A stretch of DNA of 64,000 nt, from assembly GCA_032622095.1 (NCBI GenBank), contig CP136061.1:19036991-19100990 (forward strand), given 5' to 3'. The position numbers were made by a program, and so were the translations under genes. Each line of letters begins with the position of its first letter. Within the stretch, counting starts at the first letter, position 1. This document shows, piece by piece, positions 23,801 through 38,800 of the stretch. The stretch comes from Siphonodentalium dalli (lineage: Eukaryota; Mollusca; Scaphopoda; Gadilida; Siphonodentaliidae). Below the pieces are notes generated by a model that was given only the letters and a program-made list of their open reading frames with translations, was not told where the DNA came from and did not search any database.

Positions 23801-26800
23801 AACGTGAAACATCGTTGCAGACCTTACAGAAGCCGCTGTTAGTCTCACGTTGCATTTATTGATTTAAGTATGTTTTATCTCAGGTTTGGATCAAGTAATA
23901 AATAGAATCTACAAATCGTCCCCAGTTTATGGGGAAATTTACAAAACTCATCCAGTAAACTGGAGACTCGTTGTAGATCCTCTATATAGTCCACTATGGA
24001 ATTTTATCTTCTTTGTGCCTTATCAACAAGTAATCGACTAAATTATTAGCCATGTAGCTATAAGTTACTGAGCACCCATTATTAGCCCTGTAGCTATGAG
24101 TTACTGAGCACCCATCATTAGCCCTGTACCTATGAGTTACTGAGCACCCATCATTAGCAATGTAGCTATGAGTTACTGAGCACCCATCATTAGCCATGTA
24201 GCTATGAGTTACTGAGCACCCATCATTAGCCATATAGCTATGAGTTACTGAGCACCCATCATTAGCCATATAGCTATGAGTTACTGAGCACCCATCATTA
24301 GCCATGTAGCTATAAGTTACTGAGCACCCATCATTAGCAATGTAGCTATGAGTTACTGAGCACCCATCATTAGCAATGTAGCTATGAGTTACTGAGCACC
24401 CATCATTATCCATGTAGCTATGAGTTACTGAGCACCCATCATTAGCCCTGTAGCTATGGGTTACTGAGCACCCATCATTAGCCATGTAGCTATGAGTTAC
24501 TGAGCACCCATCATTAGCCATGTAGCTATGAGTTACTGAGCACCCAGCATTAGCCATGTAGCTATGAGTTACTGAGCACCCATCATTAGCCCTGTAGCTA
24601 TGAGTTACTGAGCACCCATCATTAGCCATGTAGCTATGAGTTACTGAGCACCCATCATTAGCCATGTAGCTATAAGTTACTGAGCACCCATCATTAGCAA
24701 TGTAGCTATGAGTTACTGAGCACCCATCATTAGCCATGTAGCTATGAGTTACTGAGCACCCATCATTAGCCCTGTAGCTATGAGTTACTGAGCACCCATC
24801 ATTAGCCCTGTAGCTATGAGTTACTGAGCACCCATCATTAGCCCTGTAGCTATGAGTTACTGAGCACCCATCATTAGCCCTGTAGCTATGAGTTACTGAG
24901 CACCCATCATTAGCCCTGTAGCTATGAGTTACTGAGCACCCATCATTAGCCCTGTAGCTATGAGTTACTGAGCGCCCATCATTAGCCATGTAGCTATGAG
25001 TTACTGAGCACCCATCATTAGCCCTGTAGCGATGAGTTACTGAGCACCCATCATTAGCCATGTAGCTATGAGTTACTGAGCACCCATCATTAGCCATGTA
25101 GCTATGAGTTACTGAGCACCCACCATTAGCCATGTAGCTATGAGTTACTGAGCACCCATCATTAGCCATGTAGCTATGAGTTACTGAGCACCCATCATTA
25201 GCCATGTAGCTATGAGTTACTGAGCACCCATCATTAGCCATGTAGCTATGAGTTACTGAGCACCCATCATTAGCCATGTAGCTATGAGTTACTGAGCACC
25301 CATCATTAGCCATGTAGCTATGCGTTACTGAGCACCCATCATTAGCCATGTAGCTATGAGTTACTGAGCACCCATCATTAGCCCTGTAGCTATGAGTTAT
25401 TGAGCACCCACCATTGTTATTAATTTACCAATTGTTTCAGGTCTGGATGGAAGTACAAATGCCACAGAACGAGAGAAACTCATCAACACCTTCAACTCCC
25501 CAGAAAATGATCGAGTTTGGTTGTTTCTGCTCTCCACTAGGTCAGTACATTAACCCTTTGAGTGCCAGGGGCCGATCTCATCGGCCCTAAACCTACACAA
25601 TAAGTCTGTTAAAGAATATAAGAATAAATTATTAAAATTGTATAAAAAAAAAAAAAAATGATAGGCCAATGCATTCTCTTATATATGCGAGGCGACCTAT
25701 GGTCGACTCGCATATATAAGAGAATGCATTGGCACAGGGTATATGGGTTGATACAAAAATCGACCTGGCACCCAAAGGGTTAACAGTTAATTGAAACCTG
25801 ACTGAAATGGTCACTTGTTAAATGTATGACCACCTGACTAGTCTCTGTATTGTAAAACTATGTCCGGCATTATTTATATGGACCTGCCATTTTTGATAAC
25901 TACTCATAATTTCAACTAGTACTAAAATTTAACTGATTTTTGACCCTTTACCCAACAGAACGGCCCTGTGCCAATGCATTCTCTTATATATGCGAGTCGA
26001 CCATAGGTCGCCTCGCATATATAAGAGAATGCATTGGCTTAACACATTAAAAATTATAAAATTGTTAAAGAATGTAAGAAAAAATGGTAAAAAGTGTTAA
26101 AAAAAGATTTTTTTTAGGCCAATGCATTCTCTTATATATGCGAGGCGACCTATGGTCGACTCGCATATATAAGAGAATGCATTGGCACAGGGCATAACTG
26201 TAACTATCACAATGTGGTCAAGGAGCCGGTTCCAATGATATCCATATTTGTATGGTTCTATTGAGACAGACCGAAGATATTTTAGGCTGTTGAAGCTTTA
26301 TTTGGCCGGTTTTGGCCGGTTTGTTGGGTAAAGGGTTAATACATTCTGTTGCGCTCATTTAGAAATAATGACCAGTACATATTTTATAGACTTTCTAGGA
26401 GATAGTGATTGTATTTAGTGAGGTCAGAGTAATACATATACTGTGTTCTCAGGCACCTCCCTCATCATCCAAAGATGATGTCATCAAACATTTCTACTTA
26501 CAATCCTACCCTGATTTCCAACTTATGCCAAATAAATAAAAACCTCGAGCTCCCTCATCACCCAGGCACCTCACCTCGCTCATCACTCAGACACTTCCCT
26601 TGTCACTAAGGCACCTGTCTCGTCGTCAGGCACCTCTCTCGTCATCAGGCACCTCCCTCGTCACTCAGGCACCTCCCTTGTCACTGAGATTTTCATTTTA
26701 AAAGCCTTACCAGACATTTTTTTCAATTTTTTCTGTTATAAATATTGTATTTGAACAATGAAAATGAATTATTCTGGTTTCTGGAGTATGTTTTCTGGTT

Positions 26801-29800
26801 TTTGCGAAAAATAAATAAAAATAAATAGCCTCCCTCCCTCTTCTCAAAATTGTGATATTTTATTTTAATGGCCTTAGAAATTTGGATAGGTTTCTGTTGA
26901 CAGGGGTGCCGGAAGAGGGGGGGCAGAGGGGGCAGCTGACCCCCCCTGCCCTTGACCAAGGGGGGGGGGGGGGGGGCGAGCGGGGGCAGGACTTGCCCTT
27001 TTTCTGGAGACAGAAAATGCTTTTTGTGTGTTTAATCTCATGTTTTTATAGCAAAATGTGACTTTTTGGGTCCAAATACCACCAATTTCACAAGGAATAT
27101 TAATTTTTTGTCAATTTTATCACAAAACGGCCATAAAAACTGACAAATACCTTTAAAATAGGGATTTTTGCCACAATGAATTTATGGTTATTTTCCCGAG
27201 TTTGCGGAGAAAATGCCCTTTTTTGCGGAAAAGTGCCCTTTTTGTAGGCTCTGCCCCCCCTGCCCTTGGATGCTTCCGGCGCCCCTGTCTGTTGACAATG
27301 TACTGGCTAAAAGACATTGGAGGATTGATTCTTTAGATTCCTGGAAATTTTAGTTTTTATCCCATAAAATTATCTGCACAGCCGTTACTTTCCAGAAGTC
27401 TTTGTTTTCTAGCTTGCATCCTTTCAATTTTGATAAATAGAGATGCGCTATATATCACTCGCTTAACTTTGAAGTGAGGTGTGCTATTATAAGTCAAAGA
27501 TAAGCTCAAATATTTGGAGAATATTTGTGAAAAAAAGCACCAAATAACGAGACTGTCCAACTTTATGTTAAGTTATGTTGGAATGTCTCTAAATCAACAA
27601 TGTTTGAAGTCTTTAGCATGCACTCTTAACAATATCGCAGCAAATTAACAGTCTTTTGACAAAATTTATTTGCGCAATCTTTTGCGCCAGCTTTGTTATT
27701 CAATAATATTACAAATATATGCTTTTATAAATGACAATAACAGGATGACTCAATTGCTCCTTCATAACAACAATTAAATTATTGAATGCTAATTAAGTTG
27801 CTTATCATGTGCCGTCATGATTAATCATTCTCCTGGACAAAATATATGTGTGATAATGATTTAGTGCAACACTGATTTTGAATAATTTGTGTGAAATCAT
27901 GTGCTTATCATGGAGTAGTTGCATATTTTGATGGATTGTCTCGACATTAAGTGGAAATGACATAAGCATTTTCAATAATTGGTCCAAGCGTTAATTGTAG
28001 GGAATTATAGAAAGGCCCAGTTCAAATCAGGTCAGGCACATCCTGAATTCCACTATTATAATGGTATTCACTATGATAGTGGTATATGACCATTACTGTT
28101 TTGTGAATTTGATCAAAGAGGGATACTCCAATTTCATGTTTAACTTTAACCTCATTTTATTTAATTTTAGGGCTGGATGTCTCGGTGTTAACCTGATTGG
28201 TGCTAACAGGGTGCTGGTGATGGATGCATCATGGAATCCATGTCACGACTGTCAAGCTGTGTGTCGAGTTTATAGATTCGGACAGGAGAGGGCCACATTT
28301 GTCTACAGATTAGTGACCGATAATTCTCTGGAGAAGAAGATTTATGATAGACAAGTTCATAAACAAGGAATGTCTGGTGAGTTATGTTGATAGCACACAT
28401 ATTAAACCTTTAATTAAAACCAGTTTGTATCCAACCTTTTTTTTATACTGTAGTTATCCAATTCTGGCATTAGTTAACCCTTTACCCAACAAAACGGCCA
28501 AAACCGGCCAAATAAAGCTTCAACAGCCTAAAATATCTTCGGTCTGTCTCAATAGAACCATACACATATGGATATCATTGGAACCGGCTCCTTGACCACA
28601 TTGTGATAGTTACAGTTATACCCTGTGCCAATGCATTCAATTATATATGCGAGTCGACCATAGGTCACCTCGCATATATAAGAGAATGCATTGGCCTAAA
28701 AAAAATCTTTTTTTAACACTTTTTACCATTTTTTCTTACATTCTTTAACAATTTTATAATTTTTAATGTTTTAAGCCAATGCATTCTCTTATATATGCGA
28801 GGCGACCTATGGTCGACTCGCATATATAAGAGAATGCATTGGCACAGGGCCCTTCTGTTGGGTAAAGGGTTAAACCCCAATCAATCATATCCCCCTTTTC
28901 GACTTAGAAATGTTTAGCAACGTATGTAATTTTGTCATTTATTCAAGCTTGTGTACTCCTTGGTTTCCTGGTAAATGTCTATGAAACTTGGCAGATATAT
29001 ATGCTACCATGGCAACATGTGCACCTGCAATTACAAGATTAGTTGGACATACCAAATTACAAATACATAATTTGAGGATTGAATGAGCCATCTCCTTTTT
29101 ATAGGGCTACCTTTGTTGTAGCGAATGTGCAATGTCGGGGGGGGGGGGGGGGGCATACTTAGTCCCATTGGAACAGTAACATATCTGGTTAATCATGTGC
29201 TCTGTGGGGGTATCCTCAGTCCCATTCGAACAGTCACATCTCTAGTTAATCATGTTACAATCTTTGGTGTGCCTTTGTTCTTCCAGATCGAGTTGTTGAT
29301 GAACTTAATCCAGAGAATAAATTTACAAGAAGTGAAGTGGACAAACTATTGGATTATGAGGTAGTTACATTCAAATATATTTAGTGAAGCAATTTTATGT
29401 TCAAAATACAGATGACTTCGACAGCTATCATGCAATCTTGCATATAATGTAATTGCAGCCTGCTTTAGAGTATCTCGTTATAATCTCTGTGTAGACTGTT
29501 GTGTTTACTGTTAACCCTTTCATGATCTCTGTGTAGACTGTTGTGTTTACTGTTAACCCTTTCATGACCATAGGTCGCCTCGCATATATAAGCGACTGCA
29601 TTGACCTAACAATTTGTTAAAACCAGATTGAGTTGTGTTCATGCGCCTAACAGGCTGCAGAATTTTCTCCTCTCAAGATTTTTGCTATTTTCTCAAATTA
29701 TGGATGTTACTTAAGCTGAAATTCTGGTTGCACCTTTCTGTTTCATGGTTGTTGTCGTGTCTGGCACAACATTATGCTGAACTTTTCTACCATTGTGTGG

Positions 29801-32800
29801 AATTTTGGACTTTTACAAATTTTCTGGATTATTCAAGACTTTCAATCTGCACCCAGTCCCGAACCCATCAGACCACGCAGCGAAGTCCGCTGTCTTCACA
29901 GTGTTACAGTCCCGCCCAATACAAGGATATACCAATCATGCAGATCAGCTGACACAAGTTCACGAGACGTCACATTGAACTCATATCACCTGGACATGTT
30001 AATTACTTACTCTCCCGATATGTTGCGACAACAGAGTGCATATCACTTCCAACCACTCAGACAACGTTTTGGCTCGTATTGTCTCCCTAGGGGTACAGCC
30101 AATTAGTTCTACTCACTGGACGAATACCAACCAGAGAAAACGTCGTCGATCCAAGCGCAGACGCGGATCGAGATGGGGCCATCGGAAAAGGCGCTTCATA
30201 TTCGTCATCACTAGAAGCAGTCTTTGTGATGAGCATTCTGATTATAAATTCCGCTCATCCATTTCGGAAAATTTGATTAACCTGCATCAACATCAAAATG
30301 AAAATTGTCTTTCCATGGCTTACTTCAATGCTCGTTCGGTTAGGAATAAAGACGGCGAAAATTTATAACTTTGTGGTTGACTGTAAATTCGACCTGATAT
30401 TCATAACGGAATCTTGGCTAAGTTCATCTGGAGCTGAACTGATAATGCAGGAAATGACTCCTCCGGGTTATAACCTGTTCTCTTCAGCTCGAAAGACCGG
30501 ACGCGGCGGAGGCATTGTGTTAATTTTCTCGGAGACCCTCATAGTCAAATCCACCACCATCTCGAAATTCAAATCCTTTGAACTCTGTGAATTCGTTGTC
30601 AGATCATCCGGTCATTTGTAACTCTCCTCTGTCTGTACCGACCACCACCTAATAAAAGAAATAAACTAAAAAATTCGATGTTCTTAACTGAGTTCACAAA
30701 ACTCTTGGATAGTTACGTTGGATATCAAAGACAATTGTTTATTCTCGGCGAATTCAATTTCCATTTTGATTCGACAACTGACAGTGACGTTAACGCCATA
30801 AAAACTTTAATTGATGATTCGGGCATGAAGCAACTTGTATCCGTATCTACGCACCGACAAAACCATATTTTGGACTGGGTGATTGTTCGCCAAACTGACC
30901 CTCAACCCATAAACTTCACGGTCCAGGACATCGATATATCTGACCACTTCTTGGTAACTCTCAAAACAGACATTGTGTGTCCCATATCACTTAAACGAAC
31001 CACTACCTCTCGAGATTTGAAGTCCATCGACAGTGTTAAATTTTCCGGTGATCTAGTTTCTACACCCATCCAATGAAATCCCCTCTTCAGTGGTTCATTA
31101 ATCTACGTGCTTTACTGGATGGTCATGCGCCTTTAGTCACACGCAAAAAATCGATGTCGTCCATCTACCCCGTGGTTCAATGATGAAATAAAGAGTGCCA
31201 AAGGTGATAAGCGGCATGCTGAGAGGAGATGGCGAAAATCCGGTCTAACAGTTGATCGTCAAATCTATGTTGAAAAGAACAACCGTATGAATCAAATGAC
31301 TAGTTCTGCCCGTTCGGAATATTATAACTCTAAAATCACGAATGCTAAATCAACAAAAGTCATCTATTCCATAACCAACGAACTAAGTGGTAAGAAAAAA
31401 GTACCAATTCTTCCAACTAATGTTAAAGAAAGTGAATTACCGGATGCTTTTGGTGAATATTTCCTTGACAAAATTGCAAATCTGCGTTACCAGCTAGATG
31501 TATCAAACCCTGAAGCAGAGTTCAAACCGTTCATTGGTGACAGTCTTAGTTCGTTCTGCAAGCTTACATGTGATGAGGTCAAGGAACTTATTTTATCATC
31601 CACTTCAAAAACATGTGTTTTGGATCCCATTCCAACTTCTTTACTGGTGGAACATATCGATTTTATATTAGAACCAATCACAAAGCTCATAAAATTGGTC
31701 TTTGTCTGAAGGTGTTGTTCCTGACTGTTTTAAGGAGACCGTTGTGATTCCCCTGATTAAAAATAATTCTCTTGATGCCGACTTGCTAAAGAACTATAGG
31801 CCCATCTCAAACCTTCAATTCGTCTCGAAGCTATTTGCTTCTGGAAAAGTTTCAGTCAGCGTACAAACCTGGTCACAGTACTGAATCTGAATTGTTGTGT
31901 ATCACTTCAGACCTTCTTCTTGCCAGTGACGATAACAAGTTTTCACTATTATCCCTGCTTGACATGAGTGCAGCTTTCGATACTCTTGATTACGAAATAC
32001 TGTTGAAGCGATTGGAAATTTCTTTTGGGATATCTGACAGCGCGCTCAAGTGGTTCGGTTCATATCTCTCTAATCGTGTTCAGAGGATTCAAATTGGCAG
32101 TGCGTTTTCCAAAACCTTTCATCTGCAATATGGAGTCCCTCAGGGATCTGTCCTGGGGCTTGTCTTGTACTTAATCTACACCAAACCACTTGGTGAGATC
32201 ATCAGGAGACAAAGTGTCTCTGAGCACATGTATGCTGATGATACTCAGCTTTACATTTCTGGTGATAACCCCTATTTTCTTCTCACTGTAATGGAACACT
32301 GCATCGGTTCTGTGAAATCGTGGATGTTGGCTAATAAACTAAAATTAAATAGTGACAAAACTGAAGTAATGTGGGTGTCTAAGCCGTCATACATAGAAAA
32401 GGTGGGCATAGATGTTATGACTATTGATGGTAACCAATTTTACTTTTCAGATAGCGCGAAGAACCTTGGTGTATTTTTGGATAGATCACTCTTTATGACA
32501 TCACATATTAGCCAGATATGCAAGGCAATATACATTGAACTTCGAAAACTGGGCCAAATGAGGAAATACATAAACACTGACTCAGCTAAAAAAAACTTAC
32601 TTCATCTCTGATTCTCAGTCGACTTGACTATTGCAACTCTCTTTTGACTGGTATACCATCTGTCCAAATTGCTAGGCTTCAGCGTCTGCAACACACTGCT
32701 GCAAGGATAGTTCTGTGTCGTAAAAGATCTGACGACATAGATGAAATGTTGCAAGAATTACATTGGCTACCTGTGACAGATAGAATTATTTATAAACTTG

Positions 32801-35800
32801 TTAAATATGCATATCAAGCAACCCATGACTCAAAAGCTCTTCCAGCATACTTCAGTGATATCCTTGTTCCATATGTCCCACACCGATCACTTCGTTCAGA
32901 GGACAAACTTCTTTTGACACCATCTGGTGCTAATTTGATCTTTTAAAGTAACATGCCCAAATGCATGGAATCCTCTGCCATTGAACATAAAACGACTTTA
33001 AAAAGTCATTGAAAACTTCCTTGTTTACGCGGCGTTTCAGAAAATGACTTATATTTATGTTTATGTTTATGTCAAGCGCTTAGGGCCCGCTTATTGGGGA
33101 TAAGCGCTATACAAATATTATTATTATTACAATTTGTTATCATTTTTTATAATTTGTTTTACATTCTTTAACAATTTTTGTCATTTTCTCTTACATTCTA
33201 TAAAAATAATTATAATTTTATTTCGTAACGACTTATTCAAACCAGATACCTTTAGGATTCCAATCCAGCGTGTCCCTTTAATCGCAATATATATAAATAG
33301 AAGCATTTTTTCGTTATGCGCATGCGCAACGAAACTTCTAGATTCTAACTCTCGTGGAAACGAGACATCCCATCTTCAATTTCGGCGTCTGCCATTAAAC
33401 ATCGCAATTTGACTTGCTCCGTTATTTTGAAATGAAATTAGTGTTTTTAACACGCTATTCAGGAATGGAACTAACTCCGAACTGCTTGAAACGTGACAAT
33501 AATGAATAAACGTTCGCGACAGTTCGTCGTCACAGCAAACTTCAGATTTGAACGATGAAATTGATCTCCCTTCATTTCCGGCTTCAAAATCAAAGATGAA
33601 ACTTGAAGTTGAAACGTGTTTTTAAAAGAGTTAACGACCGTTTCACGACAGTTATTTGTCACAGCAATCTTTCGATTGAAACATGAAATCTCATCTTGGA
33701 GATGACATGAAGACGAGTCCTGACTCAATCGGGGAAGACCCGGTATATGAGTACGACTCTAAGCAGAATGATGTCTGATGAAAAGTCCCAGTGTATAAAT
33801 CATCACCATATTTATCAACAGATGATTCGCTAGTTGTATGGTGCAACTGTCGGAGGATAATGCAGACACTGACATTTTGTCCAGATGTACCAATCTGTCA
33901 TGATACAGGACAGCACAGACTTATTTCCAATCATTACGTGCATACAAAGTTTTGAGGCATTCATGTAGACCTGACAAAACTACTATTTCTGTGACTTCGT
34001 ACAATGACAATTCTGTTGCATTAATTTCCCGCGCATGGGTCATGACACAGAGGAATTTCGGACATTACCTACTCTCAATCGTTTGAAGAGAATGGGGTAC
34101 TTCTATCACTTTATTGATATTGTTCGGTTGTGCCGATGACTTTCGACATCCAACAGAACCCACATGAAGAGATACTGATCACTTCTACCGGCATCAGGTA
34201 CGTAGTTAACTTTTGTAATGTATGACTTCTCGAGATCACCAGAGGATGACTGTGGTCATCAGGTCAAGGTCATTTAGTATGTCAAATACGGCTGGGGCTC
34301 TCTGACACAAGGTGTGTCAATATGCCGAGCTCTGTCAGACACTGAACTTGATGACGTCGTTAAACGTCAATGCTTCTAACCTTCCAATATCTGGGAGTAT
34401 TTTATGAAGGTTACCGTACTTTGTAACATCATAATCGTATTCTAGGCACCAGTAATATTTCAATACACGTCTAGATTCAATTCTTATCAACATAGGAAAA
34501 GGTTAACTCAAGTTACTGAACACTCTGACCTGGGGTTACTGATTGGACTTCCTCGATTTCTTGAACCCGACCAACTCGAATGAACATCGACATTGATGGC
34601 ACGGAAAATTCACAATAGAACCAGTTACGTCTCTCTCAACTGGGTTTTACCGTCCTCGGTTCCCAGTCAATCTAACTGGACAAATACGTTGTATGTCTAG
34701 TATAATGAACCATAAATATATAGTTCACTGTTCACCATTTCGAACTGGACACCTGATCAGAGGTGCTGCAATGATCCGGTATCGTTAATTTGCAGTACTT
34801 GTCTTAACACTTTAATTACAGTGTTACCTTTTTTGTTTTGTTTTTCATGTACCGATATGTTCAAAACACACCGTCCTTACATGTCCATGTACCGGTATAT
34901 CAGTTTCCGATTTCGAACCTGTTCGTGGCAATTTCTAGTACGTTATTTTGGGTTAGAACCGAGTTTTTGCCACATAGTCTCGGTCGCATTAAATCTTTCG
35001 CTCTCTCGGTATCAGCCTGGCAGCCTTTCTGGAAGATTGGATCTGCCTAAATTTATCATTCACTAATTACTCGAACGCGTCAGTGTCATAATTCCGATAA
35101 GTCACTTGTTCATGTGTACCTATTGGGAAATATTTTCCGACTACGGATGGCCTGATTCTTCCGATACCGTAATAACCCGGAACAACCATACCTGTAGCTT
35201 TTATATATTGGTTCCAGGAAAGAACGAACACACTGAATGTCTCACCAGAGGGTTACAATCCGGGAATACATTCGCTTTCTCGGGGTTATCTCTTGACACT
35301 GATGTTGTATCACAATTATGTTTTCGAATGCGACCGATTCAGTTACATCTTCTCCAATATTATCTCCTTACCACAAGCATCCCTCTGTATCAGATCGGGG
35401 CTCGAATTCTGGTGAGAACCAGAATCTTGATTCTTAGTTTGATTTTCGTGAAAGCAATTGTTTCACTTTCGGAAGTATATTTGATTTGCATCAACCTTCT
35501 GGGTTTTATGGCCTGCATGTTACAATTGTTGTCCAGGCCTCTCTCCGACTTTACATTTAACAACATTTATCGGGTACCGCTCTTTTGGTCCCGGTAACAA
35601 GAATCTTATCACTAACCGCTCCATCTCGGACTTGGCGATGGGGTTGTTATATGGGTCAACAAATTAGTCAAAACCACCAGTGACCAGTGGAGAAATGTCA
35701 ACATATCACTGACTAGAAATGACGGCAGACTTGAGCAGGTTCCTGCTTTTATTACCTCAACGTTTATTTGTCAAGTGACATAAGTTCGTTCTACTTCACT

Positions 35801-38800
35801 AGACACCTAGCAGTCCGTCAGTCACCCAGAATATCCACCAGCCGGGTGGGACAGAATGTGTATGGTTGTGTCGTCTGCCTATACCGTACAACTTTAGAAT
35901 CTGAAATTAAGACACAACTGTCTTCTAATATCAGCTCATGTAGCAGGGAACGTCTTCACTACCAGGTAGAAGATTACTTTAGTCATCTGATATCTTTATC
36001 GTCCCACTGATGGGAATTCGATCAGGTAGTCTCGGCGATCTTTCAACTTTGAAAGATTCCCGGGATCGTTCTGCCTATCTTTGATGAACGAAAAATGAGC
36101 ACATAATTGTTCGTGGAAATCTCTACCTCAACTTGAGTGGTTGTTATCCTCAATCTATCGATAGGACAATCTGATGGCATATGCATCTTCTCCAATACAG
36201 TTGAGACCACAGGTCCTCACTTATATTCCATGGACAAATTGCACAATAATAGTGCTTGCTCCCTGTTGACATCGTCAGTATTGACATACCCAACTTTTTC
36301 AACTTATGATTTCACCGACCTATCATCTCAGTACTGAAATTTACCAGGTCTGTTATCTCAGAATCAGAACTGGGTGTTGCGACCATCTCAGCCAACAACT
36401 TTCAAATAAATTCTTTCAAATGCATATCACAACCTGATCATGGTAGCATGGCTCTCACAGACATTACAACTGCAGCTACACAATTCAATCGTTGGTGTAT
36501 TTATCAACATATTGATCCAGGACTTAACTTTGGAGCGTCGTGGGTAGGCTGTTCTGATTCCCTACCTCATCTCAATTTTGGCAGGTTTGAAATACTCACA
36601 TTTGTGAGTTCTTGGTTCATGACATCATCGAGTTTTGCCTTACTTTGAGTGACATACATGTAACATATACCGGAGGTCTCCCGGTGCACACAGTCTTAAT
36701 CCACTTGTTAAAATGGGGTTTCCGTAGGCGTCCTCCTACAATCATGTTACCAGCATGGCTGTTATTTATTGTTTACGAAATTCAATTACCCATATCAACG
36801 TCAGTTGTGCCGTTGGGGGCTGCATCATTGACCTTATTGCCATAGAAAATTTGTGGCTTCATAGTCATCACCTCGTTTTGCCGCTACCGTGATTTACAGG
36901 CAAACTTCAGGGCAATCCTGAATCGAGGTATCCACTTCATCAACATAATTTCACTGAACTGAACCGTTCTTTATTCTGAAGTCTATGTTCTGAACACATC
37001 TTGCTCAACGTCGACCTGTTCGTTCTTGTCGGGAGGCAACTAAGTGTCATCCGTCTCGATCACGCTAAGTTGGCATCAGTTTTTAATCATGTTCAGTTAT
37101 AACTTTTCAGGGCTGTCCCTAGTCCAGCCTTTTTACATATGGTTTGTTGTATGTCTCCAGCTCTATTTGAAGTGACTAACCACACCATGCGGTATCTGTG
37201 ATAAAATGATATTCTCCATCTCGTGTACCTTTTAGGTCATACTCTTCAACAGGTTCTCGATGCTTGTCAAGTGATTCTACTTGTCCAGTTTAATTATAGC
37301 CACACGAAATTCACTGGGTCCTTCCAGGCTTACCAGTATTGACTTTCGGATGTTTATATTTGATTATTTTGGTCACATTCATCTGCATGTTGACTGCGCA
37401 ATGTTACAGCTGATCATATACCGGTACCGGTACCTGTTTATATCTTGCATATAGTAATATATACATGTAAACTGTGTACACCTACATGTCTAATCCATGT
37501 CTAGTCTATCGGTTTATATATTCTTATATACGGTATCATTATGATATATGTACCTTGCATTGTTAGGAGACATTTGGTGTTTGGTCTCCTAACCACTATT
37601 AACGTTTAATACATCATGTACTCTCTTTCGGCGGGTTAACACAAATGGTTATCCTAAGAGATATTGTAGATGCGTTCTTCATATTATACATACGTAAGGG
37701 TCTCTATGGGAATTATAGTGAACATACATCAAGAATCAGTGATAGTCACTGGTGCTATTAGTGGGGAAAATCACTAATAGTGAGTGTATTTGATGCATGT
37801 TTGATTAACCCCACCTCCAGATAAGTAGAGTGTTTATTGCTACGAAATCTGGTAGAATCCTAATGGTATCTGGTTTGAATAAGTCGTTACGAAATAAAAA
37901 TGAAAATTTGATTATCAAATTGTAGTTTTATGAGTAACAAAGACTTATTCAAACCAGATACCAGCCCACCCTTCCTCCCCGCCGATTGTTATACTTTGTT
38001 ATGAACTTAATATAACTCGGTGTTTTCACCATCGTTTGACGTTTTGACGCCAATTGAAGATGGGATGTCTCGTTTCCACGAGAGTTAGAATCTAGAAGTT
38101 TCGTTGCGCATGCGCATAACGAAAAAATGCTTCTATTTATATATATTGCGATTAAAGGGACACGCTGGATTGGAATCCTAATGGTATCTGGTTTGAATAA
38201 GTCTTTGTTACTCATAAAACTACAATTTGATAATCAAATTTTCATTTTTTTCTTATATTCTTTAAAATTTAATTTTTTTTATACAAAATTTCTTACATTT
38301 ATATCTAACAATTTTATCATTTTTTTATTATTTTTTTCTTACATGCTTTATCAGTTTTTATCATTTTTTCTTACATTCTTTAACAATTTTTATCATTATT
38401 TCGTACATTCTTTAAAAAAAAATTATCATTTAAAAAAAAATTCTTACATTTTTTAACAATTATAAAAAATAATATAAAATTTGTTAAGCCAATGCATTCT
38501 CTTATATATGCGAGACGACCTATGGTCAACTCGCATATTATAAGAGAATGCATTGGCACAGGGTTTTTTCAAAATTCAGGGAACTCCCGTCATGAAAGGG
38601 TTAAAGGGACTCGAGGCCTACGAAGTGGATTCATGTGAAATAACATAAAAGTCTGTTAAACAACTATCATCAACAAGTATATAAAAAATTAGTTGGACTT
38701 TGTTCTTAATTTCTTTATTTATAACTCTCCAATATTGAGATTTTGCATGTAAGAACCATTGTTATGTATTAAAACATTTCTGTTGCACTTGAATTACTCT

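Larger units (their letters stand above)
29553..38604. mobile_element. TTAA-type hairpin MITE split by two retroelements
   Basis: Left part: TTAACCCTTTCATGACCATA at 29553 with half of a hairpin and CCTAACAATTTGTTA. Middle fragment: 33129-33215 (T-rich spacer with TTACATTCTTTAACA). Right part: about 38249-38604, with T-rich spacer, a full hairpin (38486-38562) and CTCCCGTCATGAAAGGGTTAA. The MITE-type sequence is continuous once 29620-33128 and about 33216-38248 are removed. A 42-bp duplication of the left end precedes it (TTAA at 29511). Confidence 0.75.

Noticed and set aside
23994-25349. 451-codon open frame on the - strand ([12 protein letters not shown] repeats)
   Set aside because: The 36-bp minisatellite is a multiple of three and lacks stops in this frame; no non-repetitive coding sequence, start context or splice support.
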